This document shows positions 8,764 to 16,405 of a DNA stretch of 64,000 nt, in pieces. The stretch is from NCBI RefSeq assembly GCF_002899895.1, contig NZ_PPEI02000005.1, positions 1 to 64,000 on the forward strand. Direction: 5' to 3'. Below the pieces are notes generated by a model. It saw only the letters and a program-made list of their open reading frames with translations, made no database searches and was not told the origin of the DNA. How positions within the stretch are numbered: position 1 is the stretch's first letter; every line of letters starts with the position of its first letter. The stretch comes from Chryseobacterium oncorhynchi (GTDB lineage Bacteria; Bacteroidota; Bacteroidia; Flavobacteriales; Weeksellaceae). The position numbers and the translations under genes were made by a program.

Positions 8764-11598
8764 TTAATGAGCTTCCAGCCAGTTATCTCCTACCCCAATC
8801 TCTACCAACAATGGAACCTGTGTTTTTAAGGCATTTTCCATTTCAGTTTTGATCAGTTTTGAAGCAGACTCAATTTCATCAATCGGGGATTCAAATACCA
8901 ATTCGTCATGTACCTGAAGCAGCATTTTTGTTTTTAATTGCTGTTCATCCAGTTCTCTATCGATTTTAATCATTGCCAGTTTTACAACATCCGCAGCACT
9001 TCCCTGAACCGGAGCGTTTACCGCATTTCTTTCTGCGTGCCCTCTTACAACAAAATTGTTGGAGTTAATATCTTTTAAGTGACGTTTTCTTCCTAAAATT
9101 GTTTCTACATATCCTATCTGACGGGCTTTATTAACCTGTTCTGCCATGTATTCTTTCAATTTCGGATAGGTTTCAAAATAAGCTTCAATCATCTGCTTGG
9201 CTTCAGTACGAGACAATCCGGTTTGTTCTGCCAATGCAAAAGCACCCTGACCGTAGATAATACCAAAGTTTACTGTTTTAGCTTGGCTTCTCTGAGTTTT
9301 AGAAACCTCTTCCAAAGGAATTTTAAATAGTTTAGCTGCCGTAGAAGCGTGAATATCTTCACCATCCTGGAAAGCCTTGATCATATTATCTTCTCCTGAA
9401 ATTTCAGCGATAAGGCGAAGCTCAATCTGTGAATAATCGGCAGAAATAATCTTCTTTCCATCTCCTGAAACAAAAGCTCCACGAATCTGCTGTCCTCTCA
9501 AGGTTCTGATCGGAATATTCTGCAAATTAGGATTCACACTAGCCAAACGGCCTGTAGCAGCTGTAGTCTGTGAGAAGTTGGTGTGCACCCTGTTATCTTG
9601 CTTATCAATCTGTGACGGTAAAGCATCTACATAGGTTGATTTTAGCTTTTGGTAGGTTCTGTATTCCAGGATATGCTTGATAATCTCATGTTTTGAGGCC
9701 AATTTTTGAAGTACATCTTCTGAGGTAGCGTGCTGTCCGGTCTTTGTTTTCTTTGCCTTTGGATCAAGCTGCATCTTTTCAAACAAAATTTCACCCAATT
9801 GTTTTGGCGAATTCATGTTGAATTCTTCTTCTGAAAGTTCAAAAATCGTAGTTTCTAATTGTTTCAGATCATTTTCAAGATCAATACTTTCCTGAGCCAG
9901 CCATTTTTCATCCAGAGAAATCCCAGTCAGTTCCATTTTGGCCAGTACTTCCATCAGAGGCATTTCTATGTTGTAGAAAAGTTCTTCCAGATTTTCTTTT
10001 TTCAATTGTGGAGCAAATAACTCGTACAATTGGAATGTTACGTCTGCATCTTCCGCAGCATAATCTGTCTGGGTTCTCAGATCAGCATCTCTAAAGTTCC
10101 CTTGTTTTTTACCTTTCTTTCCGATGATGGTTTCAATGGAAACAGGTTTGTAATTCAGGTATACTTCTGATAGATAATCCATACCGTGTCTTCCGTCCGG
10201 ATTCAACAGGTAGTGGGCAATCATGGTATCGAACATGGCACCTTTAACAGTGATGTTGTACTGCTTTAATATTTTATAATCGAATTTTAAGTTGTGGGCA
10301 ATTTTCAGCAGGTCTTCTTTTTCAAAAAATGGCCTGAAAATTTCCAAAGTCTGCAGAACTTCATTTCTGTCTTCAGATAGTGGAATATAATATGCCAGTC
10401 CTTTTTTGTAGGAAAAGCTCATTCCCACCAGTTCTGCTTCCAGCTCATTTAACGATGTTGTTTCTGTATCAAAACAAACAGATTTCTGTTTCAATAGGTT
10501 TTCTACCAGTTTTCTCTGAGCCTTTGGATTATCTATGAACTGATAAAGATGATCATTGTGTTCAATGGAGGACTTTGTGGTAGTAGCCTGATCTAGTTCT
10601 TCAAAGTTGGCAAAAAGATCAAGCTGCATTGCCTGTCCTTTTACCTCAGCGCTTGTTGGCGTCTGCTTTACTTCTACTTCAGTTTCTACCACAGTTTCTA
10701 CAGGTGCAGAAGCAAAAGCTCGGTAAAGGTTTTCATATAATCTTCTGAATTCAATTTCTTCAAAAACTTCCTTTACTTTTTCAAAATCCGGAGTTTCAAG
10801 GTCGTATTGTTCCTGATGGAATTCTACGGGAACATCACAGATGATGGTTGCTAGTTTTTTGGACAAAATTCCGCGTTCAGCAGAGGCTTCTACTTTTTCT
10901 TTAAGCTTTCCTTTCAGCGTGTCGGTATTTGCCAGTAGATTTTCAATGCTTCCGAATTCTTTCAGGAATTTCATGGCGGTCTTTTCTCCTACGCCATCCA
11001 GCCCAGGGATATTATCTACGGCATCACCCATCATGGCTAAATAATCTATAACCTGCTTAGGATCTTCAATTTCATATTTTGCCTTGACTTCTTCTACACC
11101 GAGAATTTCAATATCTCCACCTTTTAAACCAGGTTTATAAATCTTGATTTTATCTGTTACCAGCTGTGCAAAGTCTTTATCCGGAGTTACCATAAAAGTA
11201 GTGTATCCTTCTTTTTCTGCTTTGCAGGCAATGGTACCTATTACGTCATCTGCTTCATATCCTTCTACGCCCAGAATAGGAATATGCATTCCTTCCAGAA
11301 TCCTGTGAATGTATGGAACAGCAATTTTAATGGCTTCAGGAGTTTCACTTCTATTGGCTTTGTAATCTGCGAAGTCATCGGTTCTTACGCTTGCTCTTCC
11401 CACATCAAAAACCACAGCCAAGTGGCTCGGCTTTTCTCTTCTGATCAATTCGATCAATGAGTTGGTAAAACCAAAAATCGCGGAAGTATCCAGTCCTTTA
11501 CTGGTTAATCTCGGATTCCTGATCAATGCGTAATATCCTCTGAAAATCATCGCATAGGCATCGATGAGAAACAGCCTTTTATCTTGTGTTGCGTCCAT
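8764..11598 (-). CDS. polA: DNA polymerase I
   Basis: A 944-residue three-domain enzyme for Okazaki fragment processing and repair. Residues 1 to about 290 are the 5'-3' exonuclease (LIDAYAMIFRGYYAL, EGYEADDVIG, MGDAVDNIPG). The middle is the 3'-5' exonuclease, with its DxE motif intact (CFDTETTSL), so proofreading should be active. The C-terminal half is the polymerase, with motif A (SADYSQIELR), motif B (RSQAKTVNFGIIYGQ) and motif C (QVHDELVFE). I chose ATG 11598 over 11616 because a -7 promoter box at 11614-11621 overlaps the longer start. It is monocistronic. Confidence 0.97.
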   Translation of the reverse strand: MDATQDKRLFLIDAYAMIFRGYYALIRNPRLTSKGLDTSAIFGFTNSLIELIRREKPSHLAVVFDVGRASVRTDDFADYKANRSETPEAIKIAVPYIHRILEGMHIPILGVEGYEADDVIGTIACKAEKEGYTTFMVTPDKDFAQLVTDKIKIYKPGLKGGDIEILGVEEVKAKYEIEDPKQVIDYLAMMGDAVDNIPGLDGVGEKTAMKFLKEFGSIENLLANTDTLKGKLKEKVEASAERGILSKKLATIICDVPVEFHQEQYDLETPDFEKVKEVFEEIEFRRLYENLYRAFASAPVETVVETEVEVKQTPTSAEVKGQAMQLDLFANFEELDQATTTKSSIEHNDHLYQFIDNPKAQRKLVENLLKQKSVCFDTETTSLNELEAELVGMSFSYKKGLAYYIPLSEDRNEVLQTLEIFRPFFEKEDLLKIAHNLKFDYKILKQYNITVKGAMFDTMIAHYLLNPDGRHGMDYLSEVYLNYKPVSIETIIGKKGKKQGNFRDADLRTQTDYAAEDADVTFQLYELFAPQLKKENLEELFYNIEMPLMEVLAKMELTGISLDEKWLAQESIDLENDLKQLETTIFELSEEEFNMNSPKQLGEILFEKMQLDPKAKKTKTGQHATSEDVLQKLASKHEIIKHILEYRTYQKLKSTYVDALPSQIDKQDNRVHTNFSQTTAATGRLASVNPNLQNIPIRTLRGQQIRGAFVSGDGKKIISADYSQIELRLIAEISGEDNMIKAFQDGEDIHASTAAKLFKIPLEEVSKTQRSQAKTVNFGIIYGQGAFALAEQTGLSRTEAKQMIEAYFETYPKLKEYMAEQVNKARQIGYVETILGRKRHLKDINSNNFVVRGHAERNAVNAPVQGSAADVVKLAMIKIDRELDEQQLKTKMLLQVHDELVFESPIDEIESASKLIKTEMENALKTQVPLLVEIGVGDNWLEAH

Positions 11599-11613
11599 AT
11601 TATCTATAATGAA

Positions 11614-11621
11614 CAAATATA
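11614..11621 (-). promoter_or_regulatory. -7 box of polA
   Basis: TATATTTG on the minus strand, 16 bp before the polA ATG. No clear -33 TTG is seen. Confidence 0.45.
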
Positions 11622-11736
11622 AGAAAATAGGAGTATAATTTGCTATTTGTAAGGAGCGTTTCGAGGAAGTAAATTTCTAAATACAGGATATAGGATTAAG
11701 GGTTCCAGCTCTAGCTTCTGGCCATTAGTAATAAAA

Positions 11737-12168
11737 TTAACAGTCATGGTTTTCATAGTTTAGTTTTTCCATTCTGTCCTGATAGCTTTCCATTTCTTTT
11801 TTACTTATGGTCACTTTTTTCAATTCTACAGGAATCTGTTTTTTACCATCTGGGCTTATCCATGTTCCATTCATCATATCTCCGTTTTTCTTTAAAATCA
11901 TTAACCCTGTAAAGCTCTCTTCTACCATTGCAAACTGCTGCTTCGCTCCTTCTGTAACATTAAGCTGCAACCAATTGCTTACTTTTTCATAGCGATACAT
12001 CGCATTGTAGTAAGGGTCTCCGCCACAACCATTTTCTATGGCTTCTATAAATAATGTTACCGGCATTTTTCCGTTAACTGTTCCCTTATATAGGGTAGGA
12101 TTATTTTGTGCATGTAAGGAAATTGAGGATATTGTTATCGCTAGAATAAGTAGAATTTGTTTAAGCAT
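11737..12168 (-). CDS. Small secreted protein of unknown function
   Basis: A 143-residue protein with signal peptide MLKQILLILAITISSISLHAQ, so periplasmic or secreted. The mature part is a small beta-rich domain starting YKGTVNGKMPVTLFIE, ending in a charged helix and CGG and HDC cysteines that could form a disulfide. I do not recognise the family. It lies just downstream of tssD1 in the same direction but is separated by tssD1's terminator at 12197, so cotranscription is doubtful. A T6SS-linked role is possible but unsupported. Confidence 0.65.
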   Translation of the reverse strand: MLKQILLILAITISSISLHAQNNPTLYKGTVNGKMPVTLFIEAIENGCGGDPYYNAMYRYEKVSNWLQLNVTEGAKQQFAMVEESFTGLMILKKNGDMMNGTWISPDGKKQIPVELKKVTISKKEMESYQDRMEKLNYENHDC

Positions 12169-12196
12169 TTTTTAGTTTTTAATATATTTTTACTGC

Positions 12197-12233
12197 AAAA
12201 TAAAACAGTATACCCAATGAATGAGTATACTGT
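12197..12233 (-). terminator. Terminator of tssD1
   Basis: 9-bp stem ACAGTATAC / GTATACTGT (12205-12213 with 12225-12233), then TTTTATTTT on the minus strand. Confidence 0.65.
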
Positions 12234-12261
12234 CTTGATTTGTTTTTTTAAGTGTTGTGGC

Positions 12262-12675
12262 TTATTTACCAGATGATGGCCAAAGTCCAGCGTACTGAGA
12301 AGTACCGTAGTCAATTGTTTCAGCACTGATTACGAAGCTGATCAACATACTGTTGCTATCAACTGCATCGAAATCTACTTCGTGCTGAATTACATATCCA
12401 TTTTCCCAGTTCAAAGTGATTAATGTTCCTTCTTCGTGAGATTTGTTGAAAGTAACTTCTCCTTTTGTAGGCTTATATTTTCCGTTTAGTAAGCTTTCAA
12501 GGATGTCAGATTTTTCAGTAGCTTCTACTGTAACCTTGATTAATGCGTTAGAAGGATCTGATGCTACACGTCCTGATACGTCTGTAGATCTAGAAACGCT
12601 ATAGTTCATCTTTAATAATTTTTGTCCTTCTCCTCCGTTGAATTTTAAAATTCCTCTTGAATTTCTTTCTGCCAT
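12262..12675 (-). CDS. tssD: T6SS tube protein TssD (Hcp), copy 1
   Basis: A 137-residue Hcp-type tube protein of the Bacteroidota TssD family, beginning MAERNSRGILKFNGGEG and ending YAGLWPSSGK. Hexameric rings stack into the inner tube that the contractile sheath fires, and the lumen can carry small effectors. It is nearly identical to the copies at 18762 and 30874. Differences cluster at S/A near residue 28, KG/VG plus T/I around residue 70, and W-E-N versus W-Q-N. It stands alone, with its own -7 box, twin dyads and terminator. Confidence 0.92.
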   Translation of the reverse strand: MAERNSRGILKFNGGEGQKLLKMNYSVSRSTDVSGRVASDPSNALIKVTVEATEKSDILESLLNGKYKPTKGEVTFNKSHEEGTLITLNWENGYVIQHEVDFDAVDSNSMLISFVISAETIDYGTSQYAGLWPSSGK

Positions 12676-12725
12676 GATTGTAAATTTTAGTCGTTAATAA
12701 TATTTGTTATTCAATAATTGTAGAA

Positions 12726-12733
12726 CAAAGATA
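12726..12733 (-). promoter_or_regulatory. -7 box of tssD1
   Basis: TATCTTTG on the minus strand, 50 bp before the ATG. The region 19-21 bp upstream is a T run rather than a clear TTTG, so this promoter probably needs an activator. Confidence 0.6.
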
Positions 12734-12782
12734 AAGCCGTTGTAAATGAAAAAAAAGCTTTTGAGAGGAAATCTGAAAAATT

Positions 12783-12819
12783 GTAGTAGTTCTACGATTT
12801 CGTGTCGTAATTCTACGAC
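12783..12819 (-). promoter_or_regulatory. Twin dyad element upstream of tssD1
   Basis: Two 16-bp imperfect dyads, GTAGTA-GTTC-TACGAT (12783-12798) and GTCGTA-ATTC-TACGAC (12804-12819), have centres 21 bp apart. The near dyad starts 50 bp from the -7 box. The same pair with the same spacing precedes both other tssD genes. The position fits an activator site upstream of -60. Confidence 0.7.
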
Positions 12820-13071
12820 AATAGACTTAAACACGTGTATAATTCCTTATTAATAAATATTTTAGCCATAATTAAAAAATAGCAATAAAACATTAATTAT
12901 TACACCATTAAGAGATATATCCCATCATAAAATTTACTTTATAATAGTAAAATAGATCATTTAAACCTCATCTATTTATTGACTTTAAGTTTCAAAATTT
13001 GGTGTTTGGTTTAAAGCAAATAGCAGTGTTTTATAGTTAAGTTAATTATGCAACTTATTGAAAGCTTTCAT
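12820..13071. other. AT-rich intergenic stretch
   Basis: No gene is seen between the tssD1 control region and the end of the second immunity-like gene. A weak hairpin, AAATAGAT / ATCTATTT (12950-12977), could help end the minus-strand operon but lacks a T run. Confidence 0.3.
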
Positions 13072-13662
13072 TTACTTCTTAAACATTGCTTTATATTCAT
13101 CTTTAGGCATAAAGCGTGATAGATACTGTTGAATAAATATAGCATTGGTTTCAGGGCTCACATGAAATGTTTTAGCTTCAAGTTCTATACTTTCATTTAA
13201 TCTTCCATTAAATTCTAATAAATCTTTCCCCCAAATAGGTACAGGATTATCCTTTGTTCCGTATGCCGGATTTTTTAATTGTTCCTGATTAACATACGCT
13301 GTAAATTTTGTTGTATTATTTATTTCATATAAGAAATCAATTCTAAGCCTGCCTTGCTGATTGTCTTCTAAATAATCAAAAACATATAAATTAAAATATT
13401 TTTGATTATTGGAATCATAAAAAGTAAACCATTTTAAAAAAGCTGAATTAGCTCCCCGTTGGAATCCAACAATATACTGCTTCTTCCCTTTTTTCAACCA
13501 GCTATTTACTGTAAAAGTCTCTTGCTTGCTATTCATAAGATATTTTTCAACTTCTATATTGGTTGCTCCATTACCTGTGAAAAAGAAATAATTTATGCAT
13601 AATGCAAACAACGGAACTCCTATAACTAATCCTATTATATAACCAACTGATGATCTTCTCAT
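13072..13662 (-). CDS. Membrane-anchored candidate immunity protein, tandem copy 2
   Basis: A 196-residue protein with one N-terminal membrane helix (about residues 6-27, YIIGLVIGVPLFALCINYFFF) and a periplasmic domain. It is paralogous to and exactly as long as the gene directly upstream. The last 35 residues (AKTFHVSPETNAIF onward) are almost identical. It is the last gene of the vgrG1 operon and follows its neighbour with no intergenic base. The family was not recognised. Position after a PAAR-like cargo plus membrane anchoring suggest immunity to a periplasm- or membrane-acting toxin, which is inference. Confidence 0.7.
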   Translation of the reverse strand: MRRSSVGYIIGLVIGVPLFALCINYFFFTGNGATNIEVEKYLMNSKQETFTVNSWLKKGKKQYIVGFQRGANSAFLKWFTFYDSNNQKYFNLYVFDYLEDNQQGRLRIDFLYEINNTTKFTAYVNQEQLKNPAYGTKDNPVPIWGKDLLEFNGRLNESIELEAKTFHVSPETNAIFIQQYLSRFMPKDEYKAMFKK

Positions 13663-14253
13663 TTATTTTTTAAACATAACTTTATATTCATCTTTAGGCA
13701 TAAAGCGTGATAAATACTGTTGGATGAATATAGCATTGGTTTCAGGGCTTATATGGAATGTTTTAGCCTCTCGTTCAATATTTTTATGGACGTTTCCATT
13801 ATACTCTAATAAATCTTTCCCCCAAGCAGGAACCGGATTATCTTTTGTTCCATACACCAGACTTTTTAATTGGTCTTGATTTATAAAGGCAGTAAATGTA
13901 GTATTGCTTTTAATATGTCTTAAATCACTTACCCTTTGGCTTCCTTGCTGATTGTTTTCCAAATAACTAAACATATATAAATTAAAATACTTCCCTGTAC
14001 TTTTATCATAAAATGTAAACCAATGCAATGCAGCTGAATTAGCTCCTCTTTGTAAACCAACCACATACTGCTCATATCCATCATCAATCCATTTATCTAC
14101 TGTGAAGGTCTCGATTTTACTATTCTGGAGATAAACATTAACTTCAATGTCAGTTGCATTGTTTCCTTTAAAAAAGAAATGATTAACTCCGTAAGCAAAA
14201 AGAGGAATTCCTATTATTAATCCTAAAATGTACCCAAATTTCGCGCCTTTCAT
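13663..14253 (-). CDS. Membrane-anchored candidate immunity protein, tandem copy 1
   Basis: A 196-residue paralog of the next gene, with one N-terminal membrane helix (YILGLIIGIPLFAYGVNHFFF) and a periplasmic domain containing QRGANSAALHWFTFYD and the conserved tail ETNAIFIQQYLSRFMPKDEY. It starts 3 bp after the PAAR-like gene stop, so translation is probably coupled. A tandem duplication followed by divergence of the middle region fits immunity genes that track toxin variants. The family is unknown to me. Confidence 0.7.
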   Translation of the reverse strand: MKGAKFGYILGLIIGIPLFAYGVNHFFFKGNNATDIEVNVYLQNSKIETFTVDKWIDDGYEQYVVGLQRGANSAALHWFTFYDKSTGKYFNLYMFSYLENNQQGSQRVSDLRHIKSNTTFTAFINQDQLKSLVYGTKDNPVPAWGKDLLEYNGNVHKNIEREAKTFHISPETNAIFIQQYLSRFMPKDEYKVMFKK

Positions 14254-14256
14254 ATA

Positions 14257-15351
14257 TTATTTTTTTGTAGCAATAACTCCTATGTTATTTTCACTATCTT
14301 TTATATCAAATTTATCTATTTGTTCCGCAGTATCAAGTTCATAACTTCTTTCCCAAGCATTGGCTCCCTGATCTATGGCAAAGCCTACAATAGCTCCTCC
14401 AAAACCTAACCCTGCTGATTTAGCAAAGTCTTTCCAAATAGCTCCAGGAGCATTGGCTGCCATTCCCCACATATTGGCTGCTGAATCTATAGATTCTTGG
14501 GAAGCCCCGTTTAAAATTCTTGAGAACATGACGTTTTTCCAAACCCAAGCTTCCAGTTTAGACATTCCATGTTGATAGCCTCCTTTAGTAGCTCCTTCTG
14601 CAATTCCTCCTCCATACTGTATTCCTGAATTTTTTACATCATCTCCTAGGTTAGGCTGCTGATTAGATTCCCCGCTTTCAAATTTCATGTAAAAGCCTAT
14701 TGTCATAACCACGCCAGGTACAGATCCTCCTCCTGTAAGACCCCCTACAACACCACCTAAAAATTGACTTCCAAACTGTATCAGAATTTCTTTGGTATTA
14801 TTTGAGCTTATCAGTTTTCCTGCTTCCAAAGCTACAATATCACTTACAATCAGTTGAACTTTTCCTCCTTGTTTACAGGTCATAAAAGAACTATTCAATA
14901 AGGCTTTTTGTTTTTGAAAAAGTACTTGGCTATGGCCATCCTCCCAATCTGGAGACTCTTTTAATGCTTTACAATCTGTATGTTCTTTATAAATGCCTAT
15001 TCCCACACTTACAACTGCTGCCCCGACAGCAATTGCAACTGCTGCTTCTGAAGCAACTGCTGCTGCCAGTAAAAACGGTGCAGCGGCTCCTCCTGTTGCA
15101 ACAGTTAAGGCTATAGCTCCCACAATAGCAATACCAACACAAAGCATTGCCAGCCCACCCCATTTCTTTGCAGCCATTTTACACTTAAAAGATTCTTCTA
15201 AACTCTTGTCTACAACAGTTAGATAATATTGGTTTTTCCCTTTGTGTACAATATTGGGTCCAGATCTTGAGTACCCAATTTTATTAGGTCCCGGTATCTG
15301 CATATTACTGCAAATAACATTGGTTCCCTGTATGATATATGAATCTGCCAT
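14257..15351 (-). CDS. PAAR-like T6SS spike-tip protein with C-terminal effector region
   Basis: A 364-residue protein. Its N-terminal part matches the PAAR-like (DUF4280-type) layout of Bacteroidota T6SS cargos. GTNVICSNMQIPGPNKIG and FKCKMAAKKWGG come first, then an Ala/Gly-rich hydrophobic stretch (about residues 64-118), then SHSQVLFQKQKALLN and SFMTCKQGGKVQLIV. The tip would sharpen the VgrG spike. The C-terminal part, from about residue 195, is Gly-rich and hydrophobic with several possible membrane-inserting segments and no catalytic motif I recognise. A pore-forming toxin is one possibility. It sits in an operon with vgrG1 and a LysM protein upstream and two membrane-anchored candidate immunity proteins downstream. 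Confidence 0.8.
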   Translation of the reverse strand: MADSYIIQGTNVICSNMQIPGPNKIGYSRSGPNIVHKGKNQYYLTVVDKSLEESFKCKMAAKKWGGLAMLCVGIAIVGAIALTVATGGAAAPFLLAAAVASEAAVAIAVGAAVVSVGIGIYKEHTDCKALKESPDWEDGHSQVLFQKQKALLNSSFMTCKQGGKVQLIVSDIVALEAGKLISSNNTKEILIQFGSQFLGGVVGGLTGGGSVPGVVMTIGFYMKFESGESNQQPNLGDDVKNSGIQYGGGIAEGATKGGYQHGMSKLEAWVWKNVMFSRILNGASQESIDSAANMWGMAANAPGAIWKDFAKSAGLGFGGAIVGFAIDQGANAWERSYELDTAEQIDKFDIKDSENNIGVIATKK

Positions 15352-15352
15352 T

Positions 15353-16399
15353 TTATTCTATTTTTCGTACAGTATAATGTATTCTTAATTCCAGATTATT
15401 TTTGATCTGCTCCATTATGGTAACGTCCATTTCTTCAAGATAATTCTCTTTTTCATTGTATGAACTTCTTTCTCTATAGCTGGTTTCATAGGATGAAAAC
15501 TGATACCCAATCATGGGTTTATATCTTAAATCATATAATTCTTTTGCTCTCTGAGTATCTTTACTTAAAGTTTCACTTACTTTTCGTACCGTTAGCAGGT
15601 CTCCATTTTGATCCAACACATCCTGTCGGATTGAAATGTCTGTCTTTTGTCCTTCAAACAGCTGTGATCTAAATACAGTTTGATATGAATCCAATTTATC
15701 AGGACTGTTGGCTAAAAATTTATTGAAGTAAATATCGAAAAACATTTTTCCTTTATAATCATCGATAAGATTTTCTTCATTTAAAATCTGATCATCAATA
15801 AGATTAATAAAATTCTTTACTTCTTTTTTTGCCTGACTATCCAACGTCACACTATTCTGTTCAAACTCTGCTCTTTTCTTTTCCCAGCCTTTAATAATCT
15901 CCGAATGATTAACAATTCTAAGAATGCTTCCATCGGTTTCGTTTACCTGTAAGATAACATCGTTGCATTTTATTACATCCAGCTGAGCGATTATATTGGC
16001 TGCCTCGGCATAAGTGCTTGGATTAACTTCTAAAATATTATCCAATAGTTTTACTTTTACGAAAAGTTTTTCTTCAAGTATTTTTAATTCAACGAGGTAA
16101 TCTCTTTTGGTAGTAGCATTTGAAACCGGAACTTTATTAATATAAGTAAATACGTTCTGTTCACATCTATATTTTAACTGTCTTTCTGTAAATTTTTCTG
16201 AAACTTTTTCTTTACTTTCTTCAACTTTACTTTCCAAAAAAACAAATTCTAAATGCGCTGGAAGAACATCAATAATTTTCTGGGTAATTCCACAATGTTG
16301 ATTATGAAAATCTTTAAGTTCGTTGATTGTAATTTTATATTTCTCAGCAATAGAATCTAATGTATCTTTCTTCTGAATTTTATGTTTTATCAATTCCAT
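15353..16399 (-). CDS. LysM-domain T6SS accessory protein, possible cargo adaptor
   Basis: A 348-residue protein with no signal peptide. Residues 5-52 form a LysM module (HKIQKKDTLDSIAEKYKITINELKDFH). The rest is charged and mostly helical or mixed, with no enzyme motif seen. The gene lies 6 bp after vgrG1 and 1 bp before the PAAR-like gene. This position is typical of chaperone or adaptor proteins that load a cargo on the spike. LysM modules are also common on phage and T6SS spike complexes, where they bind peptidoglycan. The adaptor role is inference. Confidence 0.7.
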   Translation of the reverse strand: MELIKHKIQKKDTLDSIAEKYKITINELKDFHNQHCGITQKIIDVLPAHLEFVFLESKVEESKEKVSEKFTERQLKYRCEQNVFTYINKVPVSNATTKRDYLVELKILEEKLFVKVKLLDNILEVNPSTYAEAANIIAQLDVIKCNDVILQVNETDGSILRIVNHSEIIKGWEKKRAEFEQNSVTLDSQAKKEVKNFINLIDDQILNEENLIDDYKGKMFFDIYFNKFLANSPDKLDSYQTVFRSQLFEGQKTDISIRQDVLDQNGDLLTVRKVSETLSKDTQRAKELYDLRYKPMIGYQFSSYETSYRERSSYNEKENYLEEMDVTIMEQIKNNLELRIHYTVRKIE

Positions 16400-16405
16400 T
16401 CTACA

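Noticed and set aside
12141-12326. Minus-strand ORF overlapping the tssD1 end (MLKQLTTVLLSTLDFG...)
   Set aside because: The same out-of-frame peptide occurs at the ends of tssD2 and tssD3 because the DNA is duplicated; it crosses the terminator and has no start signal.
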